DNA from: Gammaproteobacteria bacterium
GTDB lineage: Bacteria; Pseudomonadota; Gammaproteobacteria; HK1
NCBI GenBank assembly: GCA_022826505.1
Contig: JAJDUQ010000020.1
Coordinates: 1 to 54,265 of the forward strand
DNA: 54,265 nucleotides
Reading direction: 5' to 3'
This document shows, one piece after another, positions 43,380 through 52,407 of the stretch (positions are counted from its first letter, which is position 1; the number at the start of each line of letters is the position of its first letter). The position numbers were made by a program, and so were the translations under genes. The notes beneath the pieces were generated by a model that had not been told where the DNA came from, ran no database searches, and was given only the letters and a program-made list of their open reading frames with translations.

Positions 43380-45030
43380 GCGCATCCCGGCGGATTCGGG
43401 GCGGGACGGATTCGCGGCTCGTCGGTCTCTCGCCGAGGCATGCGACGAAGCGCGGCACGTACCGTTCGTATCGGCACCGATTCGTGTCGTTCAGCGTCGC
43501 GTCCAAGGAAGTTCGATGGACGATCCTGCCCTCGACCTCGGGCGCGACCTCGCCGGCAGCAGCGATGGCTTCGATGACCTGGGTCGCCATGAGTTTGCCG
43601 GACGCCGCATCGATCAGCCGTCGGGCGCCTGCAAACATGTCGTAGCCGTCGCCCCCGCGGCCGAGGAAGTCGTTGGTGGCGAGTCGGTAGTTGCGCGCGG
43701 GGTCGAGCGGCTCGCCGCCCACCGTCACCTCACGAACGCGACTTCCCACCGGCTTTGAAGCGTCGAAGCGGAACGCCATCCCGGACACGTGGGGGAACCG
43801 GCCCGCACCGACCTCGACCCCGCTGACCCCGTTCTCGAGCGCCGCGCGCAGGTCGGTACCCGTCACCTCCACCACGATCGTCTTGTTGCCGAAGGGCAGC
43901 TCCGAGTGAATGTCGCGGCGCAGCAGCGTCGTGCCGGGCGGGTAGATCTTGTCGGCGCGGATGCCGCCGCCGTTGGTCAGCGCGGCGTCGGCTCCGGTCG
44001 CGGCCCGCATGGCGTCGGCGATCAGGTTGGCGAACGCGCCTTCGCGGCTGCGCACCGCACTGCGCCGGCTGTCGAGCTGCACCGCCGTCGAGCCGATCTC
44101 GATGTCGAGTTCCCGCTCCAGGCCTCCAAGATAGGCGTCCACCGCGGCCTGAAGCTCCGGATCGGGTGTCACGGAGACGGTGTTGACGACCCGCACCGAC
44201 GGCTCCCAGACGAAGCGCGGGCCGTTGCGCCCCTCGGCCGTGTCCATCGCGACGTCGACGATGGTCACGAACTCCGCCTGCGCCCCGCTCTCCACGAACG
44301 TCGCGTCGGCGCCAATCTCCACCTTCATGTCGTGATCGTGGCCCGAGAGCAGGAGATCCACCGCGCCGAGACGCATCACCGCCTCGTCCTCGGCCCGGCC
44401 GGTGTGGGCGAGGGCGATGACGAGGTCGGCGCCCGCGTCGCGCAGCTTCGCCGCCTGCTCGGCCGCGACCTCGTCGGCCGGCCGGAAAGCCACTGGGGCG
44501 GAGGACGATATCATCGGGGTCATCGCCGTCGTCAGGCCGAACAAGCCGACTTCGTAGGGGCCGACGTCGATCAGCAGGTTCTCGGTAATCCCGTCGATCA
44601 GTGTGCCGTCCGGTTCGAGCGCATTGCTGGCGAGAATCGGAAATCCGGCCTCCGCGATACGCGCCTTCGTCACCGCCAGCGTGAAGTCGAACTCGTGGTT
44701 GCCGAGCACCATGGCGTCGAGCCCGATCTGGTTGAAGAGGTCGATCATGTGCGCGCCCTTGTCGAACGACGACAACAGGGACGGGGAGATCGCGTCGCCG
44801 CCGTGGGTGACGAGCACACGGGAAGCATCAGCCCGAACGCGGTTGACCACCGCCGAGAGGCGCGCGACGCCTCCGCGGTCCCCCGAGCCGTCGAGGCGGT
44901 CGAGGTCGTTGACGTGGACGATGGTGAGGGTGACCGGTTCGGCGCATGCCGGTCCGGCGAACAGCGCTGCGGTCAGCGTCGCGGCGGCAAGGGCCACGGC
45001 GCCGTTTCGCCGCGGAAACTGTCGATCCAT
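43138..45030 (-). CDS. 5'-nucleotidase/UshA-type metallophosphatase with read-through tail
   Basis: The frame is 630 aa. A signal peptide (LAAATLTAALFAGPACA) precedes a metallophosphatase domain: VHVNDLDRLDG, THGGDAISPSLLSSF, LGNHEFDFTLAV, LAHTGRAEDEAV and SGHDHDM. The C-terminal 5_nucleotid_C domain has LTNGGGIRADKIYPPG and TNDFLGRGGDGYDMFAGARR. In UshA the first motif carries Asp-X-His; here it reads NDLD, so one metal ligand appears replaced. The domain ends near EVEGRIVHRTSLD at 43507. The frame then continues 122 codons, the last 80 antisense to the end of the solute-binding gene, in a composition unlike protein. A lost stop codon or a frameshift is likely. AGGAG precedes ATG 45030. Confidence 0.8.
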   Translation of the reverse strand: MDRQFPRRNGAVALAAATLTAALFAGPACAEPVTLTIVHVNDLDRLDGSGDRGGVARLSAVVNRVRADASRVLVTHGGDAISPSLLSSFDKGAHMIDLFNQIGLDAMVLGNHEFDFTLAVTKARIAEAGFPILASNALEPDGTLIDGITENLLIDVGPYEVGLFGLTTAMTPMISSSAPVAFRPADEVAAEQAAKLRDAGADLVIALAHTGRAEDEAVMRLGAVDLLLSGHDHDMKVEIGADATFVESGAQAEFVTIVDVAMDTAEGRNGPRFVWEPSVRVVNTVSVTPDPELQAAVDAYLGGLERELDIEIGSTAVQLDSRRSAVRSREGAFANLIADAMRAATGADAALTNGGGIRADKIYPPGTTLLRRDIHSELPFGNKTIVVEVTGTDLRAALENGVSGVEVGAGRFPHVSGMAFRFDASKPVGSRVREVTVGGEPLDPARNYRLATNDFLGRGGDGYDMFAGARRLIDAASGKLMATQVIEAIAAAGEVAPEVEGRIVHRTSLDATLNDTNRCRYERYVPRFVACLGERPTSRESVPPRIRRDALSGPSRTGRAAPWPATPRIPPTTLHGGSPTTRRSSAVRWPCSPPRSEASPSSPRRPASSPTPWPVRRGCTSSVPQVFPNS

Positions 45031-45267
45031 GATCTGCTCCTGGTGTCGGAGAGCGGCAACGCCGGTTCACGAATTCGCGCGGCAGCGTGTCCGTGGGCCC
45101 GGGTCGGATGCCGCGGTGGTGGGCGTCGAGGGTGGAGCGTTTGTACGCCCTGCGCGGCGAGCCGGTCAACATTGCCGCTACACCGGAGGGGCGAGGCGCG
45201 GAGGGAATCGATTTCGACACTCGGGGGTCGTTTGGACAAGTTGGATGCGTCACAGGAGAAATCGGCC

Positions 45268-46128
45268 ATGACCGAAGAGGTGCTCTACGAGGAAATCGAC
45301 GGAATCGCGATCGTCGCAATCAATCGGCCGGAGAAGAAGAACACCCTCACCGAAGAGGTCGTCCACGGCATCGCGGACGCGATCGACGCGGCGAGCCGCT
45401 CGAAGGAGGTCGTCGCCGTGGTGCTGCGCGGCGTGGGCGACACGTTCACGGCCGGTTACGACCTGACCGACGGCGGCGAGTGGGACGTGCCCTACGGTGT
45501 GCCCGACATCGAGACCCGGGAAGGCGCATGGGATCCGGTCAAGGATCTCGCCTTCATGGGCAACAACGTCAGGCGCTTCATGCGGATCTGGGAGTGCCCG
45601 AAGCCGGTGCTGGGCGAGGTCAAGGGCTGGGCGATCGGAGGGGCGACCGACGTCGTGCTTTGCTGCGATCAGCTCTACATGGCGAGCGATGCCCACATCG
45701 GCTACGCCCCGAGTCGCCTCTTCGGTACCCCGACCACGCTGCTCTGGGTCTACCGGCTGGGCCTGGAGCACGCCAAGCAGTTCCTCCTGACCGGGCGGGC
45801 CATCGACGCCGAGACCGCGCACCGGATCGGACTGGTGGCCCACGTCGTCCCGCCCGGCGAGCTGGCCGAGCGCATCGAGTCCGACGCGCGACGCTTCCGG
45901 CATATCCCCGCAAATCAGCTCGCGCTCAACAAGCTGCTGATCAATCAGGCATTCGAGAACATGGGCCTGCGCACCACTCAGCTCATCGGCACCTTGTTCG
46001 ACGGTATTGCCCGCCATACCGAAGAAGCGTACCGCTGGGCCGAGTCATTCGAGGAGTCGGGATTCCGCGAGGCCGTCAGAAGGCGTGACGCACCGTGGCA
46101 GGACTACGGCGAACGTCCGAAGGACTGA
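45268..46128 (+). CDS. Enoyl-CoA hydratase/isomerase family protein
   Basis: The protein is 286 aa with CAGGAGAAA before ATG 45268. The crotonase fold is complete: IAIVAINRPEKKNTLTEEVV, the oxyanion-hole FTAGYDLTD and the second WAIGGATDVVLCCDQLYMAS segment, followed by PSRLFGTPTTLLWVYRLGLE. In standard hydratases a Glu lies at the PSRLFG/GTPTT region; here Gly and Thr occupy the spot, so a hydration reaction is uncertain and another crotonase reaction may occur. It stands alone between divergent and unrelated genes. Confidence 0.85.
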   Translation: MTEEVLYEEIDGIAIVAINRPEKKNTLTEEVVHGIADAIDAASRSKEVVAVVLRGVGDTFTAGYDLTDGGEWDVPYGVPDIETREGAWDPVKDLAFMGNNVRRFMRIWECPKPVLGEVKGWAIGGATDVVLCCDQLYMASDAHIGYAPSRLFGTPTTLLWVYRLGLEHAKQFLLTGRAIDAETAHRIGLVAHVVPPGELAERIESDARRFRHIPANQLALNKLLINQAFENMGLRTTQLIGTLFDGIARHTEEAYRWAESFEESGFREAVRRRDAPWQDYGERPKD

Positions 46129-46373
46129 CGCACCGGCCGCGATGCCTCCCGACTCGATGCTGCGGGCGCGGATCGATGGAATTTGGCGGCCGTGCGGTGC
46201 ATCGAATCGCGGTCTCGTGCCCGGTGCGATGACTCGGACTCGACGGTGGGCGGTACGATTGGGCTCGACTGCGTTCGAGCCTGCGCGTGGGGCTCGGCGA
46301 CGCGGTTCGCCCGTGCCGATCAGGATCGTCCGTACCGCACGGTCGGCGTCGTGCGCGGAGAGTGCTCGGAGAG

Positions 46374-46401
46374 TTGCGCGAGGTCGGTCTGCTGATACAC
46401 T
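46374..46401 (+). promoter_or_regulatory. Possible promoter of the NYN gene
   Basis: TTGCGC (46374-46379) and TACACT (46396-46401) are 16 bases apart, 88 bases before the NYN start codon. The leader contains GCCCC/GGGGC (near 46448-46465). The rest of the 360-base gap from 46129 shows no gene. Confidence 0.45.
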
Positions 46402-46488
46402 GATTCCGTTCCTGTCCATGCCTTTTGGTACATAGCGGCAACTTGGTTCAGCCCCGGTTGGGGCAATTTCCTGTTATTGGAATTCGCA

Positions 46489-47172
46489 ATGTCGGGCACA
46501 TACGCCGGATTTATCGACGCGAGCTTCCTTCGAGCCGAAGGCGCCAAGTCGATCGGACAATCGCCGAAAGGCGTTCGTCCCGATGCCCAGGCCGTCGTGA
46601 ACTGGTTTCGCCAGCTCGCACCCCATGAGGCGCTCGGCCAAACGTTTCTCCGAGCCTATTGGTACGACAGCGCCTTCGACCCCTCCCATGCCAGCTATGC
46701 CGGACAGCGGTCCTTCTTCGATGCGATTGCGCTCACGCCCGGCTTGCAGCTCCGTCTGGGGCATATCGCGGAGGGACCGTCTCCGCTCGAACAACCGATT
46801 CGACGAGCCCTGGAATCGACGGCGGTCGGTCTCGCTCTGGAACCGGGACAACTTCTGGCCGAGTTCGATCGGCACTGGACGTTCCGGCCCAATCGCCAGC
46901 AGAAGGGCGTCGATACGCTGATCGCCCTGGACATGGTGCGACTCGCCGGTCGTTCGGTCTGCGAGACCATGGTGCTCGTTGCCGGGGACCGCGACTTTGC
47001 CGAGGTCCTCCGCGCCTCGCAGGATTTCGGCACTCGGGTGCTCGTCGCCACGCCGAAACGTACCAGTGTCTCCCGCGAGGTTGCGCAGCTTGCAGACGAT
47101 GTCATCGACATCACCGAGGACGAGGTTCGTCGGATGCTGACACCGCGGCCGATGCACACCGGCTCCGGCTGA
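46489..47172 (+). CDS. NYN-domain (LabA/DUF88-like) protein
   Basis: The protein is 227 aa. The N-terminal YAGFIDASFLRAEGAKS carries the first Asp, KGVDTLIALDMVRLA the second acidic pair near residue 140, and VLVAGDRDFAEVLRASQDFG a third near 165. These are the NYN (PIN-like) RNase acidic residues. Predicted function is a metal-dependent nuclease acting on RNA; targets are unknown. Start at ATG 46489 (TTG 46477 is in frame but less likely). A short spacer precedes a membrane-protein gene with which it might be expressed. Confidence 0.82.
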   Translation: MSGTYAGFIDASFLRAEGAKSIGQSPKGVRPDAQAVVNWFRQLAPHEALGQTFLRAYWYDSAFDPSHASYAGQRSFFDAIALTPGLQLRLGHIAEGPSPLEQPIRRALESTAVGLALEPGQLLAEFDRHWTFRPNRQQKGVDTLIALDMVRLAGRSVCETMVLVAGDRDFAEVLRASQDFGTRVLVATPKRTSVSREVAQLADDVIDITEDEVRRMLTPRPMHTGSG

Positions 47173-47329
47173 CCCAAGCGGCGAAATCGTCGCGGTCGTC
47201 GAAACGATGGCCGTGTGTCGGCGCAGGCGCCGCCGCCCGCTGTGCCCGCGAGCGCGCCGACGCGCCGAACCGGACAACACCGCGTGAATCCGGCGCTAAG
47301 ATCGAGACCGGGACTTCAGGGGAACGGCG

Positions 47330-48370
47330 TTGAGCACATTCAGTATCGTCGCGCTGGTGGTGCTGGCGGTAGCCGTCGCGGTGCTGGTGGTCGTGGCGGC
47401 GATTCGCCTGGGACGCGTTCGCCGGCCCGGCTCCGGGGAGCCTGCGACCCCCAGGCGCCCGAGCTGGTACGAAGTCCTGCTCGCGATCGTGCTCCTGCTG
47501 GGGCTGGTGATCGTTGCAATCTACTTCGCGGTCGAACTCGCCTCCGGCGGTGCGGCATCCCATGGCTGGCGAGCCGAGACGCGTTCCAATCTGTTTCTGG
47601 CTCTGATGCTTGCGGTCGCCGCCATGGCGTTCCTGTTCCTGGTGGCATTCGCGCTGGCGCGCATCTCGGCGGCCGCACGGGTGGTTCCGGGAGACGCAGA
47701 GCAGAACATGCAGGCCGAGACGGTGCGGGATCCGGCGGGTTCTCGGCTCGTCGGCCTGTTGCTGCTGGCGGTCGGCATCCTGCTGCTCGGATGGTTCTAT
47801 CTGGATCCGTCGGGACGCGCCGACCTGATGCTGCGGGTGATTTATCCCGCCGCAGTCGCGGTGGGGATCGTGCTGCTGTTCGACAAGGCCACACGCGCCT
47901 GGACACCGAAGACCCGGACCGAGGGATTTCGCGAGTGGCTGCTGTGCGACGTCATCCTGATCACACTCCTGCTCGGTTTCCTCAACCTCGAGCAGTTCGA
48001 AGGGCGCGACGCCTATGGGGGATTCTTCTGGGACATGGTGCACATCGCCGCGTTCTTCCTCGTCTACTGGTGCCTGGATCGGACTTCGATGCGCGGTCGG
48101 TTTCTCGTGGGCTTCGGGTACCTCACCCTTCTGCCGTTGCTGCTCCTGCTGTGGCGTTGGGTGCAGGAGATCGAGGTGCCGGCCGAGCTGGCCTGGTGGA
48201 GCACAATCTGGCCGGTGTTCCTTCTTGCGCTCGTGTTCCTTGTCCTCGAAATCATTTCCCTCCTCGTGTTGAGGGACGATCGAGACCATGTCATACCGGC
48301 CATCAAGGACGCACTGTTCGTGGTTCTCTTTGCGGTATTCCTGATTGCCGCGGTCCCGAGCGGCGAATAG
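47330..48370 (+). CDS. Multi-span membrane protein, unknown
   Basis: The protein is 346 aa; the start is TTG 47330 with CAGGGGAA upstream. At least eight hydrophobic segments are seen: VALVVLAVAVAVLVVVAAI, VLLAIVLLLGLVIVAIYFAV, LFLALMLAVAAMAFLFLVAF, LVGLLLLAVGILLLGWFYLD and others. The loops carry basic residues and the FEGRDAYGGFFWDM segment. No transport or enzyme motif is recognised. It sits between the NYN gene and a smaller membrane protein, all reading rightwards. Confidence 0.7.
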   Translation: MSTFSIVALVVLAVAVAVLVVVAAIRLGRVRRPGSGEPATPRRPSWYEVLLAIVLLLGLVIVAIYFAVELASGGAASHGWRAETRSNLFLALMLAVAAMAFLFLVAFALARISAAARVVPGDAEQNMQAETVRDPAGSRLVGLLLLAVGILLLGWFYLDPSGRADLMLRVIYPAAVAVGIVLLFDKATRAWTPKTRTEGFREWLLCDVILITLLLGFLNLEQFEGRDAYGGFFWDMVHIAAFFLVYWCLDRTSMRGRFLVGFGYLTLLPLLLLLWRWVQEIEVPAELAWWSTIWPVFLLALVFLVLEIISLLVLRDDRDHVIPAIKDALFVVLFAVFLIAAVPSGE

Positions 48371-48536
48371 CCGGCTCGATTGATGGCGGGAAATCGATCG
48401 GGTACAAGGAAGGTGTGAGCGCGATGCTCCCGGAGCGGGTCTCGACTTCCGGTCCGGAAGCCGCGGACGCAACGCCGCTTCGGCGATCTCGGCTCATGCC
48501 GCGCGGCGTCAGTGTACAGAGCATTCGGAGATCACC

Positions 48537-49004
48537 ATGACTGGATGGCAGTGGTTCTGGACCGTGGTCGGGTTCATCCTGTTCATCATCGTGCTGATCT
48601 TCCTCTACTACTACGCACCGTTCGAGCAGCTCTTCGTGCTGGTGCTCAACGGGATCAGCTTCAGCAACGTCATATTCTGGGTCGCGCTGATCGTCGGCAT
48701 CGTCGGATTCTGCGTGTTCCACTGGCACGCGTATCGGCTGCACGTCGGCCGGCAGCACAGTGTCGACGTGATGGTCCTGAGCTCGCTGCGCGGCTCCACC
48801 TTCACCGCCATCCTGCTCAGCGGCGGCGCCACCTTGCAGGCGCTGCAAATCCTCTGCGTGTACCTGTTGAGCGAAGGCCAACTGGTGGATGGGGAGTTCG
48901 GGAAGCGGCTCGGCGCGGTGGTGGCCCTGGTGGTGCTGACCGCACTGTTCTGCGTGATCTTCTGGCTGCTGAAGATCATCCGTCCGGAGGCTCAGGCGGC
49001 CTGA
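48537..49004 (+). CDS. Four-span membrane protein, unknown
   Basis: The protein is 155 aa with four hydrophobic segments: WFWTVVGFILFIIVLIFLYY, NVIFWVALIVGIVGFCVFHW, STFTAILLSGGATLQALQIL and GAVVALVVLTALFCVIFWLL. A short charged C-terminus ends RPEAQAA. No family is recognised. It lies 166 bases after the larger membrane protein and converges on the hydantoinase-linked small gene. Confidence 0.68.
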   Translation: MTGWQWFWTVVGFILFIIVLIFLYYYAPFEQLFVLVLNGISFSNVIFWVALIVGIVGFCVFHWHAYRLHVGRQHSVDVMVLSSLRGSTFTAILLSGGATLQALQILCVYLLSEGQLVDGEFGKRLGAVVALVVLTALFCVIFWLLKIIRPEAQAA

Positions 49005-49037
49005 GCGGCCTCGTGGACGCGACACGCGCCCCGCGTT

Positions 49038-49382
49038 TCAGTCGCCCGAGCGGCGGTCGTCGCGGGACGCGGACAAGAACTCCTCGAGGACGTCGCGGAG
49101 CTGGCGGGCGGTGGCGCCGGACAGCAGAATCGAATCGGTAATCTCGCGCACGTAGGTCACGGCACGAGGCGGAGCGGCGCGCGAGCCGTCCTCCATGTAC
49201 TCGACCTTCTGCTCGAGCTCGCGCACCTCGTTGTAGAAGTGCAGCGCCAACTGGCCGCGGACGTTGCTCTCGACCAGTACCCCGGAGACGCTCTTGGTTT
49301 CGTGCGCGTCGGCCTTGGGCCACTTGATGGAGTAGAGCGGAACGTCATCGGACCTGCCGCCGCCGCTGCCGTTGCCGCTCAT
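49038..49382 (-). CDS. Small soluble protein coupled to hydantoinase
   Basis: The protein is 114 aa. After a Gly/Ser-rich start (SGNGSGGGRSDDVPLYSIKW) it continues with LHFYNEVRELEQKVEYMEDG and a helical ITDSILLSGATARQLRDVLE. It overlaps the hydantoinase stop by ATGA, so translation is coupled. A sandwich-like or partner-subunit role is possible. No family is recognised. Confidence 0.6.
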   Translation of the reverse strand: MSGNGSGGGRSDDVPLYSIKWPKADAHETKSVSGVLVESNVRGQLALHFYNEVRELEQKVEYMEDGSRAAPPRAVTYVREITDSILLSGATARQLRDVLEEFLSASRDDRRSGD

Positions 49383-50776
49383 GCGTGCGCCCCTCCGTAG
49401 GGACCTCGCCGGACGAAGGAGCCGTCTCCCGCCCGGCCCACGTACTCCCCGCGATCGATCACCACCTTGCCTCGCGACAGCACGGTCTCGGTGAACCCCT
49501 TGACCTTGAAGCCCTCGTAGGCGGAGTAGTCGACGTTCATGTGGTGGGTTCTCGGGTTGTGGACGCTGATGGTCTCTTCGCGATCGGGGTCGAAGATGAC
49601 GATGTCCGCGTCGCTCCCCACCGCGATGGTGCCCTTCTTCGGGAACAGGCCGAAGATCTTCGCGGCGGCGGTCGAGGTCAGCTCGACGAACCGGTTCAGG
49701 TTCATCCGGCCCCCGCCCACACCGTGGTGATAGATGAGGCTCATGCGGTTCTCGATCCCCGGCCCGCCGTTGGGGATCTTGCTGAAGTCGTCGCGGCCGA
49801 TCTCCTTCTGCTCCTTCAGACAGAAGGGGCAGTGGTCGGTGGAGATCACGTCGAGCGCGCCGTGTCGCAGGCCGCGCCACAGCTCGTCCTGGTTCCATGC
49901 TTCGCGCAGCGGCGGGGTCAACACGTACTTGGCGCCGTCGAAGCCCGGGGCGTCGTAGGCACTCGCGTCGAGCAGCAGGTACTGAGGGCAGGTCTCGGCG
50001 TGCGCCATGACGCCGCGCGCCTGGGCAAGGCGCAGCTCCTGCAGCGCGTCGTAGCAGCTCAGATGAACGATGTGGATGGGGGCCTTGGCCACCTCCGCGA
50101 TTGCCAGCGCCCGGTGTACCCCTTCCGCTTCCAGGCGGGTGGGTCGGGTCAGGGCATGGTGCTTGGGGCTCAACTCCCCGCGCTCCAGGGCGATGCGCAC
50201 CAGCTCGTCGATGACGACCCCGTTCTCCGCGTGCATGCACACCAGGGTGCCGTCCTCTGCGGCCTTGCGCATCGCCCGGAAGATGGTCGCGTCGTCGGCG
50301 AGCATCACCCCCGGGTAGGCCATGAACATCTTGTAGCTCGTCACCCCTTCGTCGGCGAGGCGGCGCATCTCCTGGACCCGGGACGCGGGCAGGTCGGTGA
50401 TGATCATGTGGAAGGCGTAGTCGATCGCGGTCTTGCCGGCCGACTTCGCGTGCCATGTGTCGAGCGCATCGAGCGTGGACGTGCCCTTGGGCTGGATCGC
50501 GAAGTCCACGATGCACGTCGTCCCGCCGAAGGCGGCGGCGCGGGTGCCGGTCTCGAAGTTGTCCGAGGTCACGGTGCCGCCGAACGGCATCTCGATGTGG
50601 GTGTGGGGGTCGATCCCCCCCGGGATGACGAGCCTTCCCGATGCGTCGATGACGGTGTCGGCCTCGATGACCAGGTCCCGGCCGATCAGGGTGACGGTCT
50701 CGTCGCTGATGAAGAGGTCGGCGTGGTAGTCGTCGACTGCGGTGACGATTCTTCCGTTCTTGATCAGCACGCTCAT
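49379..50776 (-). CDS. D-hydantoinase/dihydropyrimidinase
   Basis: The protein is 465 aa, the usual length. The amidohydrolase metal site is complete: GIDPHTHIEMPF near residue 60, the carboxylated Lys in TSYKMFMAYPG near 150, the HAENG and HLSCYDAL His residues, and VISTDHCPF (Asp) near 315. The enzyme hydrolyses 5-substituted hydantoins or dihydropyrimidines to N-carbamoyl amino acids. No carbamoylase or dihydropyrimidine dehydrogenase is in the window. It is the first gene of a two-gene leftward unit and is divergent from a polyamine-type ABC operon, with 208 bases between for both promoters. Confidence 0.92.
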   Translation of the reverse strand: MSVLIKNGRIVTAVDDYHADLFISDETVTLIGRDLVIEADTVIDASGRLVIPGGIDPHTHIEMPFGGTVTSDNFETGTRAAAFGGTTCIVDFAIQPKGTSTLDALDTWHAKSAGKTAIDYAFHMIITDLPASRVQEMRRLADEGVTSYKMFMAYPGVMLADDATIFRAMRKAAEDGTLVCMHAENGVVIDELVRIALERGELSPKHHALTRPTRLEAEGVHRALAIAEVAKAPIHIVHLSCYDALQELRLAQARGVMAHAETCPQYLLLDASAYDAPGFDGAKYVLTPPLREAWNQDELWRGLRHGALDVISTDHCPFCLKEQKEIGRDDFSKIPNGGPGIENRMSLIYHHGVGGGRMNLNRFVELTSTAAAKIFGLFPKKGTIAVGSDADIVIFDPDREETISVHNPRTHHMNVDYSAYEGFKVKGFTETVLSRGKVVIDRGEYVGRAGDGSFVRRGPYGGAHA

Positions 50777-50984
50777 GGCTTGATTTCAGTCCCGACTCGG
50801 CGGCCGGCGTGCCGGCGCTTCCGGCATTCGGGCCGCAATTCCATATCCCGTGACGTTGCGCTAAGGTTCCCGGACCGTTCGACCGAGACGGCCGGCGCGA
50901 CCGGCGCAACGCCGGCGGCTTGAGCACTTCACCCAGCCGAGCATAGCCGCCTGTCGGCGGTTCTCAAGTGAGAGGAGCGACACG

Positions 50985-52274
50985 ATGAAAACCAAGCATG
51001 AGCATAAACCCCGCCGAAGGCAATCGAAACGCATCGCCCGGCGCGAGTTCCTGGGAACCTCGGCCAAGGTCGCTGCGGCGGGCGCCGCGATCACCGCGTT
51101 TCCGGCAATCGTGCGTGCCGACGACCCCATCCGGTCCATCGGCCTGGGGGTGAGCATCATCAACGAGATCCAGGGCAAGGCGTCCGAGGATCTCGGATTC
51201 GGGGTCCGGGGCCAGGCGCTCGGATACGGCGCGATGTTCGGCAAGATGCTGAACCAGAACGACCAGTACGAGGTCGCCGAGGGCTACTACAACGACATGG
51301 ACGTGATGTGGCCGGCCGGCGTGTGGCAGCCCATCGACACCCAGCGCATCCGCGACTGGGACAAGGTCACCGATCTCTCCAAGACCGGGCGGTTGACGCC
51401 CGAGTCCAACCCCGGGCAGGGCGACGCACCGTTCCGCCATCTGTGGGTCGACGAGAACGGCAAGTACGTCGACGGGCCGTCGCGCTACGTCACCATGGTG
51501 CCGGGCTGGCACAACGCCGACTCGATGGGATACAACCCCGAGGACACCGGCCGGAAGATCGAGAGCTGGGCCGAGCTGTTCAGCGAGGACTTCAAGGGCG
51601 CGGTGGCGCTGCTCAACGTCCCGCAGATCGGGGTCATGGACGCGGCGCTCGGCATCGAGGGGCTCGGGCTGTTCAAGTTCAAGGACAAGGGCAACATGAC
51701 CCGCGAGGAGATCGACTTCCTCATCGACTTCCTCATCGCCAAGAAGGAGGAAGGGCACTTCCGGGCGTTCTGGGAGACCTTCGGGCAGTCCGTGAACCTG
51801 ATGGTGAGCGGCGAGGTGGTGATCGAGAGCATGTGGTCGCCCGCGGTCACCGCAATCAAGGCCGAAGGTGTCCCGTGCGTCTACGCGTTCCCGAAGGAAG
51901 GGATGCGGGGCTGGCATGGCGGCTGCTCGATCTCGGCCAAGGCGACCGGCAAGGCGCTCGACCAGGCCTACGAGTACATCAACTGGTGGCTCGACGGCTG
52001 GGGCGGCGCGTTCGTGGCGCGGCAGGGGTACTACATGTCGGTGCCCGAGAACGTGAAGAAGTACCTCGAGCCCGAGGAGTGGGACTTCTGGTACGAAGGG
52101 AAGCCGGCCGCGAAGGAGCTGCCCGACCCGTTCGGCACCATCATCGTCGAGAAGGGCGAGGTCCGCGACGGCGGCTCGTACTGGAACCGCTTCAGCAACA
52201 TCGCGGTGTGGAACTCGCTGATGGACGAGAACGACTACCTCGTCAAGCGCTGGACGGAGTTTTTGAGCGCCTGA
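50985..52274 (+). CDS. Tat-exported PotD-like solute-binding protein
   Basis: The protein is 429 aa. A twin-arginine signal (RIARREFLGTSAKVAAAGAA) is followed by a PotD/family-1 fold: QYEVAEGYYNDMDVMWPAGV, WHNADSMGYNPEDTGRKIES and VSGEVVIESMWSPAVTAIKA, CSISAKATGKALDQAYEYIN. Export folded through Tat suggests that folding or cofactor uptake occurs in the cytoplasm. It heads the operon with two permeases. Its substrate, likely a polyamine or similar cation, is inferred from the family. A GAGAGGAG site precedes ATG 50985. Confidence 0.88.
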   Translation: MKTKHEHKPRRRQSKRIARREFLGTSAKVAAAGAAITAFPAIVRADDPIRSIGLGVSIINEIQGKASEDLGFGVRGQALGYGAMFGKMLNQNDQYEVAEGYYNDMDVMWPAGVWQPIDTQRIRDWDKVTDLSKTGRLTPESNPGQGDAPFRHLWVDENGKYVDGPSRYVTMVPGWHNADSMGYNPEDTGRKIESWAELFSEDFKGAVALLNVPQIGVMDAALGIEGLGLFKFKDKGNMTREEIDFLIDFLIAKKEEGHFRAFWETFGQSVNLMVSGEVVIESMWSPAVTAIKAEGVPCVYAFPKEGMRGWHGGCSISAKATGKALDQAYEYINWWLDGWGGAFVARQGYYMSVPENVKKYLEPEEWDFWYEGKPAAKELPDPFGTIIVEKGEVRDGGSYWNRFSNIAVWNSLMDENDYLVKRWTEFLSA

Positions 52275-52407
52275 GGTACGGACCGGCCGGGCGGGCGTAC
52301 CGTCGCCCGTTCGGCCAACCTTCATTTCTCACCCGGCGGCAAGGCGAGCCGGCGTACCGGGCGGAAGATCGGGCAGGTCCGCGCCGGCGGCCGTGCCGCG
52401 GTGAGAG

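Noticed and set aside
43789..45267. Plus-strand 493-codon extension in front of the enoyl-CoA hydratase
   Set aside because: It is antisense to the 5'-nucleotidase; the hydratase has its own ribosome-binding site and ATG at 45268.
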